A stretch of DNA of 20,744 bases from a virus. The first letter of the stretch is position 1; the number at the start of each line of letters is the position of its first letter. Both the position numbers and the translations under genes were made by a program. The DNA lies in IMG/VR virus record IMGVR_UViG_3300025138_000476, positions 1 through 20,744 of that record. One strand, given 5' to 3'. The notes under the pieces are model-generated. The model did no database searches. It saw only the letters and a list, made by a program, of their open reading frames with translations, and was not told where the DNA came from. Below, one piece after another: positions 14,372 through 20,744 of this stretch.

Positions 14372-17300
14372 ATGGGAATAAAGATTCTACATGATATAGA
14401 TACAGACGGTGAAGTACAAGGAACTTCTTTAGATATAAATGGTAACGCTGATATTTCAGGTAACACAGTTGCTGGAGGACAATTAACATTAGACCTAGAC
14501 CAGATAACAACAAATATTGGTACTACTTCTGCTATAAGTTTGCGACCAGGTGCTACAACAAATACAACTGGTAAATCTTCTATATTCTTAGGTACTTCAA
14601 CTGATGATAATTATGGTATATCATTAAGAGGCGCGAGATTAGGTACTAATGGAATACCAACTTTTGAGATAGGAACACATAGTAATTCTGCAAATGGTAC
14701 TTCCACGTTTGTACTTGACGCAGGGACACTTACCCTAGACACCAATATGGGGACGGCTGGTAATTTTTCTGGAGCTCAACTTCGTATTGACTCACTAAAT
14801 ACCACTAACACCACTGGTTTTCAAGGTATGAGGTTTGCTACTAGTACTTCTGCTAATTATGGTTGGTCGATGGGCGCTAATAGAAGTAGTAGCGGTAGAG
14901 GCTCTTTAAGGGTCTATGAGCATATTAATTCTGATACTGGATTAGAAAGGTTTACTATACTTCAAGATGGTAACGTAGGTATTGGGACGGCTAATCCTGC
15001 CGTAAAGTTAGACATAGCTGCAGCAACAGGTGGAGTTATTAGATTAACGTCTACTGATACTACTGTTCAAGCTGGAGAATCTATAGGTAAAATAGAGTTT
15101 AAATCTAGTGATGCAAGTACAGGTGGAAATAATGTAATGGGATTCATAAATTCTGTTGCGATAGATGTAGGCACAAAATACGCTCTATCTTTTGGAACAG
15201 GAAGCGGCAGTGCTGCAGTAGAAAGAATGCGTGTTGATGATTTAGGAAACGTTGGTATAGGAACGACTAGTCCTGCATCCCCACTTCACGTAGCAGGTAC
15301 AATCCAAGTTGGTGTAGATGACACAGGACATGACGTTTTCTTTTACGGAGCTACATCTGGAAAAAAAATGCAATGGGATCAAAGTGCTGATACGTTAATA
15401 GTTGATGGTGCTTTAGACATAAACGGTAACGCTGATATATCAGGTAATATAACAGTTGGAGACAGCCATGTCATAGGTGATGATGGAGATGACAATCTAT
15501 TAATTCAAAGCTCTGCCAATGAAAATATACTTATAGATAGTGCTGACGATATAATACTTGATGCTGACGGTGGTGATGTTATTTTTAGAGATGGCGGAAC
15601 AGAGTTTGGTAGAATTACTAATTCATCTGGAAACTTAGTTATTAAAAACAACCTTGATGACGGTGACATTATCTTTCAATCGGATGATGGTAGCGGTGGA
15701 GTTGCTACATATCTTTATTTAGATGGTGGTGGATCCATGACAAGGTTATCTAAAAAACTAAGAGCAGACGACAACGCTAACATCGAAGTAGGTTCAGCAG
15801 GCGATTTAAAAATAAAACATGATGGTACTAATAGTCTCATAACTAACGAAACGGGTAATTTAACAATTATAAATAACACAGACGACGGTGATATAGTATT
15901 TCAGTCTGACGATGGTTCTGGTGGTATTGAAGCTTACGTGACTGTTGATGGTGGTGTTGGAAGAACTTACTTCCATAAACATCTAAACATGGTGGATGAT
16001 GCTAAAGTAATGGTTGGAACAGGCAGTGACTTGCAAATATATCATGATGGTAGCAATAGTTTTGTCAAACAACTAACTGGTAATTTGACTTTCGAGCAAA
16101 ACTCCGATGACGGCGACATTATATTTAAATCTGATGATGGTGCTGGAGGCGTTGCCACTTACTTTTCATTAGATGGTTCAGCTGCCACCCACGACGGGTC
16201 TGCTACTACAGCCTTACATACAGTATTTCCAGACAAGTCTTATGTAAACTTAGGTACAGGTAGCGATTTTCAAATGCATCACAACGGTGTTGATACTATT
16301 TTAGGTAACCAGACTGGTGATTTAAAAATACGTCAGTTTGCAGATGATAAAGATATAATCTTAGAATCGGATGATGGTAGTGGAGGCGTTACTCCCTACT
16401 TAACTTTAGACGGTAGTGATGCCAACATGAAGGTGGCTAAAGACATGGTGTTTTCAGATAGTGTTTATGCTAAATTTGGTACTAGTGAAGATTTTGCTAT
16501 TGGTCATGATGGTACTAATACTACCATAGCGAATTATACTGGTGATTTAACAATTACAAACAACGCTAACGATAAGGATATTGTATTTAAATGTGATGAT
16601 GGAAGCGGTGGAGTTGAAACGTATTTAATAATGGATGGTTCTGCTTCTGCTGGAAATCCTGTAATGTATATGTTAGACGGTGGGTTTATGGGTTTTGGAA
16701 ACTCTGCAGATTTAAAAATAACTCACGATGGTACTAATAGTATTATAACTAACGAAACAGGTAATTTAACAATTACAAACTCAGCTAATGACGGTGATAT
16801 AGTATTTCAGTCTGACGATGGTTCTGGAGGTGTTGAAACGTATTTCTTTTTAGATGGTAGTGCTAGTGCAGGTAATCCAATAACTAGTTTTCCAGATAAT
16901 TCTATTTTATCTTTTGGTACTGGTGGTGATATGCGTTTAACTCATAACGCTACTGACAGTACTATTTTTAATTACAACGGTGATTTAAGAATAAGGCAAG
17001 AGGCTAACGACAAAGATATATTATTTCAATGTGATGATGGTTCTGGTGGGGTTGCCACTTACTTCTACTTAGATGGTAGTGTTGGTTATACTATAACTCA
17101 AAAACATATTAGATTCAATGATAACGTTCAAGCTTTATTTGGTACTGGTTCTGATTTAAAAATATACCACGATAGTAATTTTTCTCGCATAGACGCTGAT
17201 GGAACTGGTGATTTAATTATTTCACAAAAAACAGCAGATAAAGATATTATTTTTGCATCAGACGACGGTTCAGGTGGTGAGACTGCTTACTTAACTTTAG

Positions 17301-18721
17301 ATGGTAGTACAGTTACTTCAATTTTTTCAACAGATGTAACTTTTAATGGAGATATAACTATTGATAACAGTTCAGGAGACCCATTCTTAAGACTTGCAAC
17401 TTCTGCTCAAGAATACGTTATAAGAATTGACCAGAGTGATTCTGAAAAATTTCAAATAAGAGATACAACAGCTGGTGTTACTGCTTTAAGTATAGATACT
17501 TCACAGAATGCAACTTTTACAGGAACATTAACATCAGGATCATTTGTAGCTAATGGAGAAACCTTAACAATAGGTGATGATGATAATGGTATAGCTAGTA
17601 TTACTAGGTTAGCTCATAGCGACGACGCAGGAGGTAGGCTGCAAATACAATCAGGTAACGCTACAGGAACAAACAAGTCAGGTGGTGATATGATGATAAT
17701 AGCAGGTCTAGGTACTGGATCTGGAGCGGGTGGAGAAATTCAGTTTTACTCTTCTGCTGCAGGCAGTAATGGTACAACACTAAGATCGGCTGTTGAGATT
17801 GCAGTAATTGATAATGTAGGTAATCTACAGATTGATGGAGATCTAACTGTATCAGGTAACGATATAAAAGACTCAGGAGGTAACTCAATCATATCATCTG
17901 ATGGTAGTGGTGTAGTTACTATGTCTACAGGTAATATTCTTATTGGTGGTAGTAACGCTAACGTAACAATGAATGCTGGCTCTGATATTGTATTAGAAGC
18001 AGATAACGCAGGTGGTGGATTCGCATCATCTATACAGTATCTAGATGCAGCTGGTGGTAATAAAATAATGTTAGGTGCAGACAGTGGTGTTGTAGTATTA
18101 GCTAACAGGGCAGCAAACGGTACAGTTCAAATTAGAGCTAACACTTCTACTGCTGGTTCAGGCGGTGAGACAACAGTTGTTACTGTTGAAGACACTAAAG
18201 TTGATATAGCTAAAGATTTAAATGTTGTAGGTATAGTTACAGGTAAGCAAAAACAAGCTTACAACAATAACTTTGTTGATGATTTAGGCACTACAAAACA
18301 TTACATACCTTTTCAATCGCAGTCTGAACAAACAACTATATACCAAGAAGAAGCTGCGTCACTTATGCCTTGTGATGGTAGAATTGTTTCTGTTACCGTA
18401 AGAGTATCTAGTGTTACAGGAAGTGGTAATATGACAATAGGTGTGAATACTATTGCTCCAAATGGGAATCCTTTTTCTACTAGTAACTGGACTGAAGAAG
18501 AAACAGAGGTATTAGCTGTAGCATCTACTGATGATTATCACGTTTTTCATTTTGCTTTTTCTAATGCTAAACATTTTGACTCTGGAGACTTGCTAGCTAT
18601 ATCAATACAAAACTCTGCCGACTTAAGTAGTAATACGTTTTGGTATGCAACTACTGTAGTTGAGTATGATTGGAATACATTCCTAGGAGGAACAAGTGCA
18701 GAATTCGATAGTAATCCTTAA
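14372..18721 (+). CDS. Very long repeat-bearing tail fibre protein
   Basis: A 1449-residue fibre. It starts MGIKILHDIDTDGEVQG, closely resembling the previous fibre's N-terminus (MAIKFLHDLD). Then come shaft phrases DGNVGIGTANPAVKLDIA near 206 and LGNVGIGTTSPASPLHVAGT near 297. Residues about 400-985 hold eight copies of a unit ending in D(G/K)DIxFxSDDGSGG, alternating with LKIxHDGTNSxI and TGNLTI (see the repeat entry). After this the shaft changes (GITSITRLAHSDDAGG, GNILIGGSNANVTM). The C-terminal about 150 residues form a globular head with KHYIPFQSQSEQT, EEAASLMPCDGRIVSVTVRV, DYHVFHFAFSNAKHF and FWYATTVVEYDWN, similar to receptor-binding ends of long phage fibres. There is a 3-nt gap from the preceding gene. 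Confidence 0.88.
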   Translation: MGIKILHDIDTDGEVQGTSLDINGNADISGNTVAGGQLTLDLDQITTNIGTTSAISLRPGATTNTTGKSSIFLGTSTDDNYGISLRGARLGTNGIPTFEIGTHSNSANGTSTFVLDAGTLTLDTNMGTAGNFSGAQLRIDSLNTTNTTGFQGMRFATSTSANYGWSMGANRSSSGRGSLRVYEHINSDTGLERFTILQDGNVGIGTANPAVKLDIAAATGGVIRLTSTDTTVQAGESIGKIEFKSSDASTGGNNVMGFINSVAIDVGTKYALSFGTGSGSAAVERMRVDDLGNVGIGTTSPASPLHVAGTIQVGVDDTGHDVFFYGATSGKKMQWDQSADTLIVDGALDINGNADISGNITVGDSHVIGDDGDDNLLIQSSANENILIDSADDIILDADGGDVIFRDGGTEFGRITNSSGNLVIKNNLDDGDIIFQSDDGSGGVATYLYLDGGGSMTRLSKKLRADDNANIEVGSAGDLKIKHDGTNSLITNETGNLTIINNTDDGDIVFQSDDGSGGIEAYVTVDGGVGRTYFHKHLNMVDDAKVMVGTGSDLQIYHDGSNSFVKQLTGNLTFEQNSDDGDIIFKSDDGAGGVATYFSLDGSAATHDGSATTALHTVFPDKSYVNLGTGSDFQMHHNGVDTILGNQTGDLKIRQFADDKDIILESDDGSGGVTPYLTLDGSDANMKVAKDMVFSDSVYAKFGTSEDFAIGHDGTNTTIANYTGDLTITNNANDKDIVFKCDDGSGGVETYLIMDGSASAGNPVMYMLDGGFMGFGNSADLKITHDGTNSIITNETGNLTITNSANDGDIVFQSDDGSGGVETYFFLDGSASAGNPITSFPDNSILSFGTGGDMRLTHNATDSTIFNYNGDLRIRQEANDKDILFQCDDGSGGVATYFYLDGSVGYTITQKHIRFNDNVQALFGTGSDLKIYHDSNFSRIDADGTGDLIISQKTADKDIIFASDDGSGGETAYLTLDGSTVTSIFSTDVTFNGDITIDNSSGDPFLRLATSAQEYVIRIDQSDSEKFQIRDTTAGVTALSIDTSQNATFTGTLTSGSFVANGETLTIGDDDNGIASITRLAHSDDAGGRLQIQSGNATGTNKSGGDMMIIAGLGTGSGAGGEIQFYSSAAGSNGTTLRSAVEIAVIDNVGNLQIDGDLTVSGNDIKDSGGNSIISSDGSGVVTMSTGNILIGGSNANVTMNAGSDIVLEADNAGGGFASSIQYLDAAGGNKIMLGADSGVVVLANRAANGTVQIRANTSTAGSGGETTVVTVEDTKVDIAKDLNVVGIVTGKQKQAYNNNFVDDLGTTKHYIPFQSQSEQTTIYQEEAASLMPCDGRIVSVTVRVSSVTGSGNMTIGVNTIAPNGNPFSTSNWTEEETEVLAVASTDDYHVFHFAFSNAKHFDSGDLLAISIQNSADLSSNTFWYATTVVEYDWNTFLGGTSAEFDSNP
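15590..17330 (+). repeat. Eight tandem protein repeats of about 70 residues in the long fibre
   Basis: Eight copies of a unit of roughly 200-230 nt. Each has a HDGTNS-type segment, a TGDL/TGNL segment, and a final DIxFxSDDGSGGVxTYxxLDGS segment. Spacer length between copies varies, and several carry copy-specific insertions (ASAGNP twice, AATHDGSATTAL once). The Asp-Gly and Asp-Asp-Gly loops suggest Ca2+-binding turns in a beta-helix or beta-prism shaft. Copies 2 and 6 are nearly identical at DNA level. Confidence 0.85.
15884..16827 (+). repeat. 38-bp perfect direct repeat (copies 15884-15921 and 16790-16827)
   Basis: The 38-nt stretch beginning gacggtgatatagtatttca is identical at both places, 906 bp (302 codons) apart and in the same frame. 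The preceding roughly 60 nt (tactaatag ... taactaacgaaac.ggtaatttaacaatta) also match with few changes. This is a recent in-frame copy within the repeat array. Confidence 0.9.
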
Positions 18722-18733
18722 TAAATAATTTCA

Positions 18734-18741
18734 TATATTTG
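18734..18741 (+). promoter_or_regulatory. Promoter core (TATATTTG) before the 128-aa gene
   Basis: TATATTTG matches TAnnTTTG. It lies in the 43-bp gap after the long fibre gene, about 24 nt before the ATG at 18765, giving a start of transcription near 18748. It would let the small 128-aa protein be made in excess of the fibre, as expected for a high-copy virion protein. Confidence 0.6.
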
Positions 18742-18764
18742 TACAATTAATAAATTAAAACAAA

Positions 18765-19151
18765 ATGGCAACAGTAACAACAAAATTAACACTAACTAGT
18801 ACAGACTTATTGTCTCAGTCGCTAAACCTTTCTTTAAGTAAAAGTATTACAGCGTCTCACACTACAGGTCTTGCTCGTGCACCTATTACTTCAACAGCTA
18901 TAGGGACGACATCTGGTCAAGTAACTATATACACAGCGGATGACTACGCAGCAACAGCTTATATCTATATCAAAAATACAGATACTACAGCTACAGACTA
19001 CATATATGTGTATACAGGATCTAACAACTTATTGAAACTTGGTGGTGGGGAGTTTGCTTTTATACCATCAATAGCTGATGATACTCTTAAAGCTTACGCT
19101 ACTACTAGCGGAACTATCGTAGAGTTTATGGTATTCGGTACAGATCAATAA
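18765..19151 (+). CDS. Small Thr/Ser-rich virion-like protein
   Basis: A 128-residue beta-rich protein, MATVTTKLTLTSTDLLSQSL at the start, with QVTIYTADDYAATAYIYIKN and DYIYVYTGSNNLLKLGGGEF strands near 50-97 and IVEFMVFGTDQ at the end. Similar short proteins are common beside fibre genes in marine phages; I read it as a probable structural protein but cannot name the family. It has its own promoter core upstream. Its stop overlaps the stop of the convergent HNH gene by 7 nt (19145-19151). No signal peptide or TM. Confidence 0.72.
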   Translation: MATVTTKLTLTSTDLLSQSLNLSLSKSITASHTTGLARAPITSTAIGTTSGQVTIYTADDYAATAYIYIKNTDTTATDYIYVYTGSNNLLKLGGGEFAFIPSIADDTLKAYATTSGTIVEFMVFGTDQ

Positions 19152-19516
19152 GATTTAGCGTACTGATCTCTTTTAATTTTCTTGCAACCTTCACATCGGC
19201 AGCCTTTTCTATAGGCTGTTGAGGAGGGGCAAGGTTTTCCAACCCTAGGTCTCGCAGCCTTGTAATTACAACTCTTATGCGAGAAAGCAATATTATCTAA
19301 ATCAAAGTACAGATCCGAAGGGTCTTTTGAGTGTAGCCAAGGAACCTTGTGCTCTATGCTCATATCCTTATAACTTTCTATTCTAGCGGCACAGTGAAAG
19401 CACCAGTCCATATCTAATTTCTTACCAAGGGAGAACAACAAAGCTTTGCCTAATCTATTTGACGCAGTGCCAGGGTCCATACCTAGCTGCCTTACTTTCT
19501 CATCCTTGATTCCCAT
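19145..19516 (-). CDS. HNH endonuclease
   Basis: A 123-residue nuclease. The N-terminal MGIKDEKVRQLGMDPGTASNR and LGKALLFSLGKKL are typical of free-standing phage HNH proteins. The core has CFHC at 39-42, SIEHKVPW with catalytic H56, DLDNIAFSH at 72-80 (N75 and H80 as the N and H of the motif), and KSCN with C83. A C-terminal Cys cluster (C96, C106, C108, C111 in KPCPS and GCRCEGC) probably binds a second zinc. It is convergent to the fibre operon, overlapping the neighbouring gene's stop by 7 nt, and reads away from the non-coding end. Such genes are often homing-type selfish nucleases, though small HNH proteins can assist packaging; being far from the terminase favours homing. The leader is A-rich with no promoter core seen. 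Confidence 0.85.
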   Translation of the reverse strand: MGIKDEKVRQLGMDPGTASNRLGKALLFSLGKKLDMDWCFHCAARIESYKDMSIEHKVPWLHSKDPSDLYFDLDNIAFSHKSCNYKAARPRVGKPCPSSTAYRKGCRCEGCKKIKRDQYAKSY

Positions 19517-19630
19517 GATTAACTTTTTTGCAAGTTAAAAAATTTTCTGAGAAATAAAAAGGTGGGGGGTTATATAATTAATCTGCGTGCGTGATTCCAT
19601 TCCCGAAACCGAAATCCGAAAATGGTGTGG

Positions 19631-19671
19631 GTCGATTTAAAATTCAATGTATGCATTGTAAATGTCGATTT
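19631..19671. repeat. GTCGATTT direct repeats flanking a palindrome
   Basis: GTCGATTT occurs at 19631-19638 and 19664-19671. Between them is CAATG-TATG-CATTG (19645-19658), a 5-bp dyad with a 4-nt loop. The symmetric layout suggests a protein-binding site rather than chance. Confidence 0.5.
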
Positions 19672-19758
19672 CTATTTATGACCTACTCTATCTACTACTT
19701 GCAACTCAGGTGCGTTTAATAATGTATACACCCCTACATGATGATGGTCAAAAGAATT

Positions 19759-19808
19759 CAATGCAATGAATAGTACTTTCTAGCTGACAAATACAATGCA
19801 ATGAATAG
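19759..19808. repeat. 15-bp direct repeat CAATGCAATGAATAG
   Basis: Perfect copies at 19759-19773 and 19794-19808, 35 bp start to start. Each contains CAATG twice; CAATG also forms the palindrome at 19645-19658, so the interval is enriched for this pentamer (iteron-like). Confidence 0.75.
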
Positions 19809-20054
19809 CATATTTAAACCATGTAAACCATACACCTTACTAATGGCTATCATTAAGCCCTCTAATGCATTATCTACCTTCTATAGTACCAATACACCTA
19901 AAATAATAGTTCGTACAATCCCTTTGATGGCAAGGGCTGTAGGGAGGGAGGGAGTAATGCACCCTTTAAAATACCATATCCCAAACCCCCACAACTACTG
20001 ATTAAAAAAATTACACCTCTGTATCCCTCGCTATCAGTACATTTGTTAAATTAG

Positions 20055-20100
20055 TGTAAAAAAACTTTACAAAAGATTAGGATTGTAAAATATCTTTACA
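20055..20100. promoter_or_regulatory. Twin operators TGTAAA-N5-TTTACA
   Basis: Two perfect 6-bp dyads with identical 5-nt spacers lie at 20055-20071 and 20084-20100, 29 bp centre to centre (about 2.75 helical turns). The second covers the -33 to -7 spacer of the promoter at 20102-20109. This is the classic geometry for a dimeric regulator that represses by blocking RNA polymerase. The likeliest partner in this window is the winged-helix protein at 10149-10475, but no such dyad is seen near its own promoter. Confidence 0.65.
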
Positions 20101-20109
20101 TTATATTTG
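20083..20109 (+). promoter_or_regulatory. Promoter of the large non-coding RNA
   Basis: TATATTTG (20102-20109) matches TAnnTTTG, with TTG at 20083-20085 sixteen bases upstream as a -33 element. Predicted start is around 20113-20116, exactly where the first hairpin of the RNA begins. Confidence 0.65.
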
Positions 20110-20113
20110 CCTT

Positions 20114-20744
20114 GCAGTTGAGATAATAACTGCATCGTTCTTTACATACTGATTCATATACATACACATTGAGGCAATGGCAATCCGTAAGACCATTCTT
20201 TATCTAACAAGAAAATCGCCCTATGATATATGAACATACCTTTAGCTTGATTGAGGGTAGTAAGTCTTAATAACGATACATGGAAGTAGCATTGCCTACC
20301 TAAATGTATTAGAGCAATAATTCAATCAGCGTTTGTCAGTATCGAATCAACTGAACGGAAACTATCGCCGACAACTAGATAGGCTTGGGCAAGTCAATAG
20401 ACTGCCAATACAAGTTAGGTAAAGCACTACAGAGGATGTAAGAAATCCGTACCGATTAATGTACTAGGAAAGTCTATCAGAGGGGACGCTGATGATAGGT
20501 AGTAAGCAATCGAAGTACTACCTTGACAAGGCGTGAGAGTAAGTGACATATGCTCTGAAGCAAGATAGACAACACGCTAAGGTTTGTTAGAGAGACCATG
20601 TTGGGCGTGATTTAATACAACTAAAAAACTATCTGATTTGATGGGACAATGCAAGGGTTACTCGCAGTAACTTAATATGGTGGTGCTTTAGCCTACCTTG
20701 TAAAATCTCTTTATGGGAATGTATTGGATGCCTAAATATATATA
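20114..20744 (+). ncRNA. Large structured non-coding RNA candidate (3' end beyond window)
   Basis: More than 630 nt with no ORF above background, more GC-rich (one sampled 60-nt line is 45%) than the AT-rich interval before it. Complementary segments I can verify: 20114-20119 with 20128-20133; 20248-20254 with 20322-20328, enclosing 20256-20260 with 20296-20300; 20336-20340 with 20350-20354; 20362-20366 with 20378-20382; then a domain closed by an 8-bp stem 20405-20412 with 20720-20727. Inside it are GGAT/ATCC 20434-20448, ATCAG/CTGAT 20476-20493, GGTAGTA/TACTACC 20498-20522, GCGTG/CACGC 20531-20577, and TGCAAGG/CCTTGTA 20650-20702 holding a 6-bp CGC-triloop hairpin 20657-20671. Alternative pairings (20173-20179 with 20290-20296; 20276-20281 with 20304-20309) may be pseudoknots. 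Size and phage context fit ornate RNAs such as GOLLD or ROOL; class membership is unproven. It is not a tRNA, tmRNA, RNase P RNA or group I/II intron by motif. Confidence 0.65.

Larger units (their letters stand above)
19517..20054. other. Non-coding, AT-rich, repeat-bearing interval
   Basis: About 540 nt with no credible gene on either strand. A 66-codon frame at 19801-20001 has random-looking composition and no leader. The stretch contains the repeats at 19631-19808, poly-G/poly-C runs (ggtggggggtt at 19561, gggagggaggga near 19943, ccccc near 19986), and a short inverted repeat AACTT-N6-AAGTT at 19523-19538. It could hold an origin, an operator array or a transcription stop; none can be proved here. 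Confidence 0.6.

Noticed and set aside
15590-17330. CRISPR array
   Set aside because: Repeats are long, degenerate, in-frame and coding; spacers are not unique DNA of constant length.
19523-19545. Rho-independent terminator (AACTT-N6-AAGTT then A/T run)
   Set aside because: The stem is only five AT-rich pairs and lies just upstream of the HNH start, so it is more likely part of its leader.
19801-20001. 66-codon plus-strand frame in the non-coding interval
   Set aside because: Begins inside the 15-bp direct repeat, has erratic composition, no leader, and crosses G/C runs; more likely non-coding.
20334-20356. tRNA-like T-arm (TCGAATC in a stem loop)
   Set aside because: The loop is nine bases, there is no acceptor stem, anticodon arm or D arm around it; treated as part of the large RNA.
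20114-20744. Group I or group II intron, tmRNA or RNase P RNA
   Set aside because: No intron core motifs or domain V hairpin, no tRNA-like ends or tag reading frame, and no conserved RNase P segments were found.

Overview
This window is most likely part of a tailed bacteriophage (or prophage) genome infecting a Bacteroidetes (Flavobacteriia-like) host. The phage assignment rests on a large terminase, a portal protein, a holin/endolysin lysis cassette and several very long repeat-rich tail-fibre genes. The host guess rests on TAnnTTTG-type promoter cores at the divergent control region (10083-10128) and two other places, A-rich rather than Shine-Dalgarno leaders, and an AT-rich coding style. 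No integrase, tRNA, CRISPR array or insertion sequence was found.

Left arm (1-10051, minus strand). One tightly packed operon reads leftward from a promoter near 10083-10090. In transcription order it holds: a small beta-rich probable virion protein; a two-TM protein; three small, very basic proteins with conserved Cys or Lys/Arg motifs; a Cys-rich microprotein; a TTG-started small membrane protein; a TM plus coiled-coil protein (possible inner-membrane spanin); an M15 peptidase endolysin; a GTA-type holin; a 513-aa fibre-like protein; an unknown 92-aa protein; a tandem GroES-like co-chaperonin; a small coiled-coil protein (TerS candidate); the large terminase; and the portal, which runs off the window. 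Most junctions overlap or are 1-30 nt apart. Two of the small genes at 8226-8485, and two more at 9016-9359, are too short for routine ORF calling.

Right arm (10121-19151, plus strand). A divergent promoter drives a winged-helix regulator, a strongly basic 354-aa protein with YGAK/GGK repeats, and three adhesin-type proteins (153, 774 and 1449 aa) that share N- or C-terminal modules. The largest carries eight copies of a degenerate repeat ending in a DDGSGG-type loop. A separate promoter precedes a 128-aa small virion-like protein. A convergent HNH nuclease gene overlaps that gene's 3' end by 7 nt.

Right end (19517-20744). About 580 nt of non-coding, repeat-bearing DNA leads into a promoter (TATATTTG at 20102-20109) preceded by two identical-format operators, TGTAAA-N5-TTTACA. 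Downstream is at least 630 nt without a credible ORF. It is richer in GC than its surroundings and full of nested complementary segments, including an 8-bp long-range closing stem. I interpret it as a large structured non-coding RNA, similar in size and phage context to the GOLLD and ROOL classes, though I cannot assign it to either. This RNA with its twin operators, and the tandem GroES-like protein, are the most interesting items in the window.
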